Shown here in pieces: positions 25,606-34,700 of a stretch of DNA of 64,000 bases (positions are counted from its first letter, which is position 1; each line of letters opens with the position of its first letter). This stretch comes from Streptacidiphilus jiangxiensis (GTDB taxonomy: Bacteria; Actinomycetota; Actinomycetes; Streptomycetales; Streptomycetaceae), in contig NZ_FOAZ01000007.1 in the NCBI RefSeq assembly GCF_900109465.1, forward strand, positions 224,840 to 288,839. The letters are read 5' to 3'. A model generated the notes under the pieces. It was not told the DNA's origin. It ran no database searches and saw nothing but the letters and a program-made list of their open reading frames with translations. Both the position numbers and the translations under genes were made by a program.

Positions 25606-28600
25606 GTGTTCGCTCCCCTGCGTGCGGCGCCGGCTCGGGTGGGTCGGGCACGGCCGAGCAGGCCGGGGGCCGTGCCGAGGACTGGTCCGGCAGGCTCGCC
25701 GCTCTCCTGGCTGTTGCCGCCGGTGGCGGCACCGAGGGCCTCGACCGCGCGGTCCAGGACCCCGAGCGCGAGGGCGTCGAGCGGCGCGTCGGCCTGCCGC
25801 GCCTCCTCGGGCTCCGTCGCCTCCGCAGCGGTCAGCTCCCGCAGCAGCAGGAGCGGGCGCGGACCGCTGTCGTCGGCGCGCAGCACCTTGAAGGCGGTCC
25901 CGGGCAGGAACACGACCCGGTCCGGCACGGCGGGGTCCAACAGGCTGGTCCGGCGGCCTGTCAGCGACCAGACCAGCAGGTCGGCGGCTCCCTCCGGGGC
26001 CAGCCGCCACCCGGTCCAGGCCGTCCAGAACGCCCACTCGGTGACGCGCCGACCCTCGTGGTACCAGTCCCACTCGGCGGCGGTCAGCCGGGCCCGGACC
26101 AGCGCCGCCCCCCGGTACGAGGGCAGCCGACGCAGCCCGGACGCGATGCAGCGCGCCAGCGGCACGTGCGGCCCGACGGTCGCACCGCGCACGGCGTCGT
26201 CCACCTCCGCGCCGTCGCCGGAGAGGTAGAGCCGCACGGCGACGAGGTCGGTCAGCGCGTCGGCGGCGGTGCGCGACCCGTCGCGCAGGCCCGGCGCCTC
26301 CGACATCACCCGCGAGACGCTCCCGGCGATCGCGTGGTACTGCGCGCTGAAGGTGCGGCGCACCCACTCCCGCTCCTGCTCGACGCCCTGCTGCGGCGGC
26401 AGGGCGAGCGCGCTCTCCTTGGGCACGGGCTGCACCCGCACGCTCTGCGCTGCGGGCTCGGGCACGGCCTCCGGGGGTTCGCCGGACTCGGCGTTCTCGT
26501 CGGCACGGTGCGGCGCGCTCGCCGGCCCGAGAGACGGCCCCCCGGGCGCCCCCGACTCCAGCCGGATCCCGGCGATGGCGGGCAGGACGGGCCTGACCGC
26601 CTCGGAGGTCGCAGCGGCCGGTCGGTCAGGCCCGGCCTCGGGCTCGTCCGGCGGGTCGAGCGCGCCAAGGGGGCCGACGACGGGTGCGATGGCCGGGAGG
26701 GAGGCAGGCAGCGGTCCGCGAGGCGTCGCCCCGTCGGACGAAGCGGGCTCGGCCGTGGTGTCGGGAACGGTTGCCTCCGATCCCTCGTTCCGTCCCGGCT
26801 CTCCGGTCGGTTCGGTCGCGCCGGGCTCCAAGCCCCGTGTCGCGCGGGGGCCCTGCGGGTGCGGCGCGACTCCTGGCGTGAAGGCGACAGGCGGCGGGGC
26901 CGGCGTCGCAGGAGCCGGAAGCGCATGGGTGGCGTCGGGCCGGGCCGCGGGCACGGCCGCCGGTTGCGCTGTTGCCGCGGCCTGGCCGGGGCCGGGCGGT
27001 GGTGTGTGGGTGGGCGTCGCCCGGCCCGTGCCGGTGGGGCGCTGGGTTGTGGTGCTTGTGCCGTGATTGGCGAGCGGCTGGGCCGCGTCCTGGTGTGGTG
27101 CGTGCGGTGGCGTGTGGGTGGGCGTCGCCCGGCCCGTGCCGGCGGGGCGCTGGATTGTGGTGCCTGTGGCGGGGCCAGTGGCCGGGTGCGCTGTGGCCGG
27201 CTGGTCGGGGCCGGGCGGTGGCGTGGGGGTGGGAGTCACCCAGCCCGTGCCGGTGGGCGGCTGGGATGCCGTCCCTGTGCCGGGATCGGCGGGCGGCTGC
27301 GCTCCTGCCCTCGCGTCGAGTCCGGCAGGTGCCTGCTCCGTCGTCGTGACGCCGGGCTCGGCCGAGGCTGCGGCCGTCAGCGGGGGCGGGCTGGGGACGG
27401 CGAGGGTCGGGCCTGCGAGCCCGGACGGCGCCGCAGCGGCCAGCGCGTTCGCCGGGGCGAAAGTCTGCGTGCGCGGCTGCGGGAGCACAGGTGCCGTGAC
27501 GGGCGTCGGTGCGGCGGGCGTCGTCGGGAGAGCGACAGCGGGAGACGGGGTCTCGTCCGGGGCGAGGCTGCCGAGCGCCCGGCCCTGTTGGCCGGAGGAG
27601 GAGGCCGTGCGTCCGCGCCGCCCCTCCTCCACGGCCGGGCTCGCCTCGGCCTCCACCGCCCAGGGCGCGACATGCGCGGGGCGGGGACGGGTCGAGCCCG
27701 GAGCGGTGAGAAAGGGTTCGGTGGAGGGCTCGGGCAGGGACCAGGCGTCCTGGTGTCCGGGTGGGGCGGCCAGCGCGGCGTCGTCGGCCGGGGCGATGCG
27801 GAACAGGGTCCGCGCGGCCGGCTCCAAGCGCCAGAGCAGGTCCTCCGCAAGGGCCTTCATCCGCTCGCCGCCGTCGGGGGCGCTGCGGTCGTACAGCAGG
27901 GCCGAGTAGCCCGGCGCGGCCGGGATCCGCCGCACCTCCCCGCTGTTGGCGGGTTCGGCGGCGGGGCGCATCCACAGGCCGGACTGCACCACCTCCAGCA
28001 CGTCGGTCGCGGTGTACTCGTAGGAGGTGGGACCGATCTGACGTACCCCCGGCAGCGGCGGGCGCAAGCCGAGCAGGACGGGCGGACCGGCGCTGCCGGG
28101 CGCGTACTGCAGGGCCTGCACGAACGGTGCCCAGTTCGGCAGGGCGTCCTCGAGCGGGCCGACGCCCAGCGGCAGGTCCGTCCAGAGGGTGACGGATTGG
28201 TCGAACACGTCGGCCAGCGCCTGCCCCAGCGCTTCGCCGCCGGGGACGGCCACGGGGCCGAAGTGGACGAACTTCACCCGCGAGCGCACCGAGGGCAGCA
28301 CGGAGTCCCACACGCCGACGACGTCGGCCAGCGGCACGGCCGGGCCGCCCGGGCAGCCGAGGACGACGGTCAGCACCGAGCGGTCGCTGGGGAGCCGGTC
28401 CACCAGGCGGCGCCAGGCGGCAAGCAACCCGTGCGGCCGGGCGCTGCGCACCCACACGCCACTGGGCACCGACTCGGCCACGCCGAACTCACTGGTCTGC
28501 CACGGCCGGTCGAGGGTGGAGAACTCCCACAGCGGCTTGGGGAAGCGCTGCGAGTCGCGCTCCGGTTCGCGTCCCGGGCGCATCCGCAGCCAACCCGCCC

Positions 28601-28982
28601 CGTGGTCGGCGGGGATGAACAGGCCGCCGCCCGCGGTGGGCAGCAGCTCGCCGTCGGGAGCAAGCACCAGCCGCTCCAACTGGTCCGCGATGGCCTGGCC
28701 GGCGCGACGCGCCTCCTGCGGTGTGGCCCGGCCGAAGATCAACCGCAGACTGCCGCGGCGCGGCGCCAGCAGCCGCGCCACCGCCGGCCATGCCTCGTCC
28801 AGTGCGCCGAAGGGCAGGTCGACGACGACCAGCAGGTGCTGGTCGTCCTGGGCGAGCCCGGCGGCGAACTCCACCGCCTGCGGGTCGGGTTCACCCTTGG
28901 GGTGGATCAGCAGCGCGTGTCCGGCGACCCGGGCCTGCAGCGCCGCTGCGGTCGAGCGGCCCGCCCGCAGCACGGAGGCCAT
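25602..28982 (-). CDS. Type VII locus protein, Pro/Thr-rich, with C-terminal ADP-ribosyltransferase-like fold lacking typical catalytic residues
   Basis: The protein has 1126 residues. The ATG at 28982 overlaps the eccB stop in TGATG, so translation is coupled. Residues 1-420 form a globular region of no family known to me. Residues 420-840 are low-complexity Pro/Thr/Ala/Gly with tandem units. Residues 850-1050 follow the R-S-E ART order: SYRGAALVRARL (R957), VTEWAFWTAWT where an STS motif is expected, and DRVVFLPGTAFKVL where ExE normally precedes the final strands. The STS and ExE residues are missing, so it is probably not catalytic. It sits between eccB and the AAA+ gene, where an EccE-like component might be expected, but no EccE similarity was seen. 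No signal peptide or TM helix was seen. Confidence 0.7.
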   Translation of the reverse strand: MASVLRAGRSTAAALQARVAGHALLIHPKGEPDPQAVEFAAGLAQDDQHLLVVVDLPFGALDEAWPAVARLLAPRRGSLRLIFGRATPQEARRAGQAIADQLERLVLAPDGELLPTAGGGLFIPADHGAGWLRMRPGREPERDSQRFPKPLWEFSTLDRPWQTSEFGVAESVPSGVWVRSARPHGLLAAWRRLVDRLPSDRSVLTVVLGCPGGPAVPLADVVGVWDSVLPSVRSRVKFVHFGPVAVPGGEALGQALADVFDQSVTLWTDLPLGVGPLEDALPNWAPFVQALQYAPGSAGPPVLLGLRPPLPGVRQIGPTSYEYTATDVLEVVQSGLWMRPAAEPANSGEVRRIPAAPGYSALLYDRSAPDGGERMKALAEDLLWRLEPAARTLFRIAPADDAALAAPPGHQDAWSLPEPSTEPFLTAPGSTRPRPAHVAPWAVEAEASPAVEEGRRGRTASSSGQQGRALGSLAPDETPSPAVALPTTPAAPTPVTAPVLPQPRTQTFAPANALAAAAPSGLAGPTLAVPSPPPLTAAASAEPGVTTTEQAPAGLDARAGAQPPADPGTGTASQPPTGTGWVTPTPTPPPGPDQPATAHPATGPATGTTIQRPAGTGRATPTHTPPHAPHQDAAQPLANHGTSTTTQRPTGTGRATPTHTPPPGPGQAAATAQPAAVPAARPDATHALPAPATPAPPPVAFTPGVAPHPQGPRATRGLEPGATEPTGEPGRNEGSEATVPDTTAEPASSDGATPRGPLPASLPAIAPVVGPLGALDPPDEPEAGPDRPAAATSEAVRPVLPAIAGIRLESGAPGGPSLGPASAPHRADENAESGEPPEAVPEPAAQSVRVQPVPKESALALPPQQGVEQEREWVRRTFSAQYHAIAGSVSRVMSEAPGLRDGSRTAADALTDLVAVRLYLSGDGAEVDDAVRGATVGPHVPLARCIASGLRRLPSYRGAALVRARLTAAEWDWYHEGRRVTEWAFWTAWTGWRLAPEGAADLLVWSLTGRRTSLLDPAVPDRVVFLPGTAFKVLRADDSGPRPLLLLRELTAAEATEPEEARQADAPLDALALGVLDRAVEALGAATGGNSQESGEPAGPVLGTAPGLLGRARPTRAGAARRGANT
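26965..27295 (-). repeat. Pro/Thr-rich tandem coding repeat
   Basis: Three units of about 36 residues share TGTGxxTPTxTPP followed by PGPxQ or HAPHQ, and each is followed by an Ala/Thr-rich stretch. They form the linker of the ART-like protein. On the plus strand they read as GTGGGTGGGCGTCGCCCGG-type units. Copy number may vary between strains. Confidence 0.7.
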
Positions 28983-30331
28983 CAGGAACCACCGCCGACC
29001 GTCGCCTCGGCGGCGCCGCGGCTGAGCACGGGCCCGCGCTGCAGTACGTCGAGCAGGCCCTGCGGGAGCTCGACGGGGCTGGTGCTCCCCAGGCCGAGCA
29101 GCGCCGCCGCCGTGCTGTCGATCGGGTAGGCCGTGCCCTGATCGGTGATCAGGTACTCCTGAGGGTTGGACACCTGGGCCACAACGTCCTCCTGCGCGAC
29201 GGCGAACACACCACCGCCCACCGGGACGTCGACGGCGGGGCCTCCGGTTCCGCTCCCGCCGTGTTCGAGGACCAGCGTGCCCGCCACCGTCCGCCCGCTG
29301 TCGGCGATGTGCTGCAGCTCGCACACCGCCGCGTGTGCGCCGACGGTGAGCTGCTGGGCGCCCAGGACGTCGGGCAGGTCCGTCCCGGGCGAGCTGCCGG
29401 GTGCGGCGACCGGCGCGGCGGCCAGGACGGTGGAGCCGACCTGGCGCACGGGGGCGGCGCCGCGCTCGGCCGCCAGCAGGGCTGCCGTGGTGGCACTGAT
29501 CGGGGCCAGTCCGCCGCTGGTCATGACGTAGGAACGGCCCGCGCCGTCCGTCGTGGTGAACAGCTGGCCGACCTTCACGGCCTGGCCGCCCACCGAGCCG
29601 GCCGCCCGCCCGCTCCCGGCCAGCACCGGTGCGACCAGGGGCGCGCCCGACGGGAGCGTGCGCAGCCAGTTCGCCGGAGCCGGGACGGCCTGGTCGGCGT
29701 CGAGCCGCAGGGCGATGAGGGTGGCGGTTGACGGGACGAGGTGGGTGACGCCCCGCCACAGCAGTTGCAGTTTGCCGTCCGGTCCGGTGAGCAGCAGCTG
29801 CCGGTCGGCGGGGACGCCGCTGGTGCGGCCCGCCGGGGTGAAGTCGACCGACTCGCCGGCCTGCAGGTCGGGGCGCAGGCACTGCGTCCAGGGGCCGCTG
29901 AGCAGCGCCGAGGCGGCGGGCAGCGCGTCGGGCGCGTCCGGGATGCCGATCGGGGGGCCGTGCGGGGTGTCGCCGAGGGGCACGGCGGAGACCTCGCGCA
30001 CGGTGGCGTCCTTGCCCGCGATCAGCAGCGCCGAGGCGTAGTTGCGGACGGGCCGCAGCACCCCGTCGAGGTAGAGGTAGCGGCTGCCGGTGGACCGGTC
30101 CATCACGATCGAGCCCGGGGTGCGCCAGTCGTCGGTCGGGGCGGGGGAGATGAGCCCGTAGACGCCGAACCCGGCGCAGAGCAGCACGACGACGCCCGCG
30201 CCCAGGACGCTGCCCAGGGCGGCACGCTTGGTCGGGCTCTCGCCTCGCCCGGGGTCCCCGCTGACCAGCGCGGTGGCCAGGCGTCCCATGGCGAACTGGT
30301 AGGCCTGCAGGTGGTCGCGTCGTGTCTGCAC
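28982..30331 (-). CDS. eccB: Type VII secretion protein EccB
   Basis: The protein has 449 residues. The GTG at 30331 follows GGGGAGA. The N terminus MQTRRDHLQAYQFAMGRLATAL is the hallmark of EccB. One TM helix follows at about 38-63, and the rest lies outside the membrane. Two cysteines (TQCLRP and AAVCELQH) fit the conserved disulfide of the periplasmic domain. EccB sits in the core membrane complex with EccC and EccD. The gene is 11 nt after eccD and overlaps the next gene by 1 nt. Length and all landmarks are normal. Confidence 0.95.
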   Translation of the reverse strand: MQTRRDHLQAYQFAMGRLATALVSGDPGRGESPTKRAALGSVLGAGVVVLLCAGFGVYGLISPAPTDDWRTPGSIVMDRSTGSRYLYLDGVLRPVRNYASALLIAGKDATVREVSAVPLGDTPHGPPIGIPDAPDALPAASALLSGPWTQCLRPDLQAGESVDFTPAGRTSGVPADRQLLLTGPDGKLQLLWRGVTHLVPSTATLIALRLDADQAVPAPANWLRTLPSGAPLVAPVLAGSGRAAGSVGGQAVKVGQLFTTTDGAGRSYVMTSGGLAPISATTAALLAAERGAAPVRQVGSTVLAAAPVAAPGSSPGTDLPDVLGAQQLTVGAHAAVCELQHIADSGRTVAGTLVLEHGGSGTGGPAVDVPVGGGVFAVAQEDVVAQVSNPQEYLITDQGTAYPIDSTAAALLGLGSTSPVELPQGLLDVLQRGPVLSRGAAEATVGGGS

Positions 30332-30342
30332 CGTCTCTCCCC

Positions 30343-31767
30343 TCAGCTCGCCAGTGACCGGAACCAGGCGTACGCGTGCACGGCCTGGAGCAACAGCGGC
30401 AGCAGCGCGACGGCCGACAGGGTCTCCAGCAGGTCACCGGAGTGCGCCCAGACCGGCAGCAGCCGACTGCTGGGCAGCCGCCAGGCCGCCACCAGCAGCG
30501 CCACGGCCGCGACCAGCAGCACCACCACGACCACGCCGCGCGCGGTGTGGTGGCCGGACGCGCCGCGCACCACGAGCAGCAGCGCGAGGCCGAGCGCGCC
30601 CGCCAGCACCATGGGTACCCGTTGGAGGGTGCTGGTCAGACCGCGTGAGCGCAGCAGCACCGCACCGCAGAAGGCGAGCGGCAGCACCCAGCCGATCCAC
30701 CCGGTCTCGCGCACCATGCACCACAGACCCGCCGCGTAGACCAGCGCCGAGGCCAGACTGAGCGTGTTCAGGTAGCCGTGGGCGGCGGTGACGCGGCGCT
30801 CCACGCGCTCCAGCGGCTCCGGGTCGATGTCCTGCTGGAGCTCCTCGGCGTTGTGCGGCAGTTGCGGCACGCGCAGCCTCGCCATGCGCAGCGTCAGCCG
30901 CGGGCCGAAGTGGCCGAGCACGAACAGCGCCACCGCCACGACGGCCGTCGCCTGACCGGGCGGCAGATCGGCCGAGCGCACCAGCAGCGCGCCGATGCCG
31001 GCGGCCAGCGCCACGACCAACGCCGTTGCGGGGATGACCACGGGCAGCGGCCGCAACCCGAGCAGCGCCGCCGCGAGGGCCGCGACCGCCCCCGCGGCGA
31101 CCAGGACGCCGGGCTCGCCGGGAGCGTAACCGCCGAACGCCACGGCGCTGCCGAGGATCGTGTGGCCGGCCTGCGGCGCCGCGCGGAACGTCAGCCCGGC
31201 CGCCGCGGCGAACAGCAGCGCGGCCGTCCCGGCGAGGACGACGGGACCCTGGCCGGCGTGCAGACGGTCCCCGGCCACTGCGGCGGCGGCGAGCAGGACG
31301 GCGAGGCCGCCGGCCGTACCCGCGGCGGCCGCCCCCGGCCCGAAGCCGAGCAGCGCCCACAGCAGCGCGCCGAGCGTCAGTGCGGCGACGCTGACGGCCA
31401 GGCGCCGGGTGTGCTGGGGCTGCCAGCGGTCCGCCCGTCCGGCCAGGACGTGGGCGACGCCGTCGGCGAGGTCGTCGAACTGCAGGGCGGGAAGCGGCGC
31501 CTCGGCAGGGCGCAGGTGCAGCACCTCGCCGTCGCGCAGGCCGATGGAGTCCGGCGTCGCGTCGGGGTCGAGCGGGTCCTCTCCCAGGCGTTGCAGCACC
31601 CAGGGCACACCGCCCGGCCCGGTCGCCTCCTCGACGCGGGCCAGCAGGGCGGGCAGCAGCGCGGAGACGGTGAGCGAGACCGGGACCGCCAGGTCGGCCT
31701 GGCCCTTGGGCCCTACCACGGTGACGCGGCAGACCTCGGCGGAGAGCACGGGTTCGATGGTGGTCAT
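30343..31767 (-). CDS. eccD: Type VII secretion integral membrane protein EccD
   Basis: The protein has 474 residues. The ATG at 31767 overlaps the eccC stop (ATGA), so translation is coupled. Residues 1-85 form the YukD-like ubiquitin fold (CRVTVVGPKGQADLAVPVSL, then LRDGEVLHLRP). About eleven TM helices follow, as expected for EccD. EccD dimers form the pore-proximal vestibule of the ESX complex. The order eccC-eccD-eccB and the family length leave little doubt. Confidence 0.95.
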   Translation of the reverse strand: MTTIEPVLSAEVCRVTVVGPKGQADLAVPVSLTVSALLPALLARVEEATGPGGVPWVLQRLGEDPLDPDATPDSIGLRDGEVLHLRPAEAPLPALQFDDLADGVAHVLAGRADRWQPQHTRRLAVSVAALTLGALLWALLGFGPGAAAAGTAGGLAVLLAAAAVAGDRLHAGQGPVVLAGTAALLFAAAAGLTFRAAPQAGHTILGSAVAFGGYAPGEPGVLVAAGAVAALAAALLGLRPLPVVIPATALVVALAAGIGALLVRSADLPPGQATAVVAVALFVLGHFGPRLTLRMARLRVPQLPHNAEELQQDIDPEPLERVERRVTAAHGYLNTLSLASALVYAAGLWCMVRETGWIGWVLPLAFCGAVLLRSRGLTSTLQRVPMVLAGALGLALLLVVRGASGHHTARGVVVVVLLVAAVALLVAAWRLPSSRLLPVWAHSGDLLETLSAVALLPLLLQAVHAYAWFRSLAS

Positions 31768-34700
31768 GGGGCGGTCACCAATCCGGTTTGGACGAGGCGG
31801 ACAGACCGGCGGGTGACGAGCTGGGCGCGCCCGGCGGGCAGGGTGCGAGGCTTGGCCTCGCCGAGGAACTTGCCCTCCTCCTTGGGGTAGGAGAAGAGCA
31901 GGGCGGGGTTGCCGAGTTCCCACAGGCGGCGCAGCAGCGGGTCCATCATGGCCCGGGTGGCGCCGGAGGTGGAGCGGGCGACGACCAGGTGCAGGCCGAC
32001 ATGGGCGCCGTGGGAGAGCAGCGGCAACAGGGGGGCCAGTGGCGAGGTGGCGCCGACGCCGCCGCTGGGCGCCAGCAGGTCGTAGTCGTCGACCAGAGCG
32101 AACAGCAGTGGCCCTGACCACCAGTCGCGTCGGGTCAGTTGTTCGGGGCTGATGTCCGGCCCGGGCACGCGCTTGGTGACGGAGACGGCCGCGTTGCCGG
32201 CCAGGGTGGCCAGGCCGTCGCGGTCGACGACGTAGCCGATCCGGTACTCCTCCGGGATCATCGCGAGCAGGCCGCGACCGGGGTCGGCGGCGATGATGCG
32301 CGCCTGGTCGGGCGTGTAGCGGTCGGTGATGGACTTGATCACCAGGCGCAGGGCGTTGGTCTTGCCGGTCTCGCCGTCGCCGAACACCATCAGGTGCGGT
32401 TGGGCGGCGAAGTCGTGCCAGACCGGTTGCAGGCGCTGTTCGTCCCAGCCGAGCGCGACCTTGAGGTCGCCCTCGGCGGGCGGCAGGTTCTCGGCGGGCA
32501 GCAGCGTCGGCAGGAGCCGTACGTCCGGGGCGGCGCCGCCGGGCCAGAAGGCGCGGATCTCGGCGACGGCGGCCTTGGTGGCCTCGGTCAGGTCGGCCGT
32601 CTCCGGGGAGCTGTCCAGGCGCGGCAGGGCGGCCAGGAAGTGGTGGCCGGACGAGGTCAGGCCGCGTCCTGGCTGGTGCGGGATGGTGGCCGCGACGCGC
32701 GGGCCGACCTCGGACTCCAGCGAGTCGCCGAGCCGCAGCTCCAGCTTGGTGCCCAGCATGTCGCGCAGCCGGGGTCGCAGCTCGGACCAGCGCACCGCCG
32801 AGGCGACCAGGTGGATGCCGAAGGAGAGGCCGCGCACGGCCAACTCCATGACCTTGGGCTCCAGGTCGTCGAAGTCCTGACGGAGCGTGAACCAGCCGTC
32901 CACGACCAGGAAGACGTCACCGTAGGGGTCGTCGACCGCGCCTTGGGCGCACAGCGCGCGGTAGGCGGCCATCGACTCCAGGCCCCGCGCGGTGAACTCC
33001 TGTTCGCGTCGCTCCATCAGCTGCGTCAGCTCGGCGACCGTGCGCAGCACCCGGTCCCGCTCCAGGCGGGTCGCCACCGAGCCGACGTGCGGCAGGCCGG
33101 AGACCGACACGAGACCGCCGCCGCCGAAGTCCAGGCAGTAGAACTGCACTTCGTCGGGGGTGTGGGTGAGGGCCAGGGAGAGGATCAGGGTGCGCAGCGC
33201 GGTGGACTTGCCCGTCTGCGGCGCGCCGACCAGGCCCAGGTGCCCGTCGGCCGCCGACAGGTCGGCCACCAGCAGCTCGCGCAGCTGCTCGTAGGGGCGG
33301 TCGACCATGCCGAGCGGGACGCGCAGCCTGCCGAGCCCGGGGTAGTCGGCGGCGGTCATGCCGCGCGCCGGGTCGGGGACGATGCCGGGCAGCAGCTGGT
33401 CCAGGCTGGCGGGCGCCGTCAGCGGCGGCAGCCACACCTGGCGGGCCGGCGGGCCGCTCTCCTCCAGACGGTCGATCAGCACCTCCAGCAGCGACTCGTC
33501 GCTCTGGGCGCGGTCCGGCTGCTCGGCGGCCGGGCGCGGCGCCGGGACCGCGGCGACGGCGGCCGCCTCGGACAGCAGCTGCCCCTGCTGGTCCAGCGTG
33601 AAGGGGCGGACCTCGTGGTGCGCCCTGGCCTGCTGGAGCGACTCCTCGGCCGCGCTGACCGGGTCCGGGGCGGGCCCGGAGACGTAGGCGGCCTTGAAGC
33701 GCACCAGGTTGGTCGTGTCGATCTTGAGGAAGCCGTTGCCGGGCGCCGAGGGCAGCTCGTAGGCGGAGGCGACGCCGATGACGCTGCGGGACTCCATCGA
33801 GGAGAAGGTGCGCAGGGCGATCCGGTAGGAGAGGTGACCCTCCACCTTGTGGATCCGGCTCTCGTCCAGGCGCTGCGAGGCCAGCAGCAGGTGCACCCCG
33901 AGGCTGCGCCCGAGGCGGCCTATGGAGACGAACAGGTCCACGAACTCGGGCTTGCTGGCCAGTAGTTCGGAGAACTCGTCGACGACGACCAGCAGCGAGG
34001 GCAGCGGTGCGAGCTCGGCCCCGGCGTGGCGGGCCTTCTCGTAGTCGAAGAGTGAGGAGTAGCCGGCCTCGCGGAGCAGCTCCTGACGGCGGATCATCTC
34101 GCCGTTGATGGAGTCCCGCATCCGGTCGACCAGGTGGATCTCGTCGGCCAGGTTGGTGATGACCGCGGAGGTGTGCGGCAGCCGGTCCATGTTGAGGAAG
34201 GTCGCGCCACCCTTGAAGTCCACCAGGACCAGGTTCAGCACCTCGGAGGAGTGCGTGGCGGCCAGTCCGATCACCAGGGTGCGCAGCAGCTCGCTCTTGC
34301 CGGATCCGGTCGCGCCGATCAGCAGGCCGTGCGGGCCCATGCCGCCCTGCGCCGACTCCTTGAGGTCCAGCTCGATGACCTCGCCGTCCTCGGTGACGCC
34401 GAGCGGTACCAGCAGCCGGGCGGACTGCGCCTGCCGGGGCCGCCATTTGGCGTCCACGTCGAAGGTGCGCGGGTCGCGGATGCCGAGCAGGGTGGTCAGT
34501 TCCAGGTCCGACTCCAGGGGCCGGTCCGGGAGCTCGACGCTGCCGCTGGTGCGCAGCGGGGCGAGGACGCGGGCCAGGGTCACGGCCTCGACGCCGCTGA
34601 GCGCGTCGGCCTGGGCCGAGACGGTGTCGCTGCCGGAGGGGAACTCCACCCGGTCGCCGCGAGTGGTCAGGCGCAGCACCTTCGGGCCTCCGGTCATGGC

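Noticed and set aside
28983..30437. N-terminal extension of the ART-like protein through the eccB region
   Set aside because: eccB is unmistakable in this stretch and the TGATG overlap at 28980-28984 gives a natural start, so the extension is a shadow.
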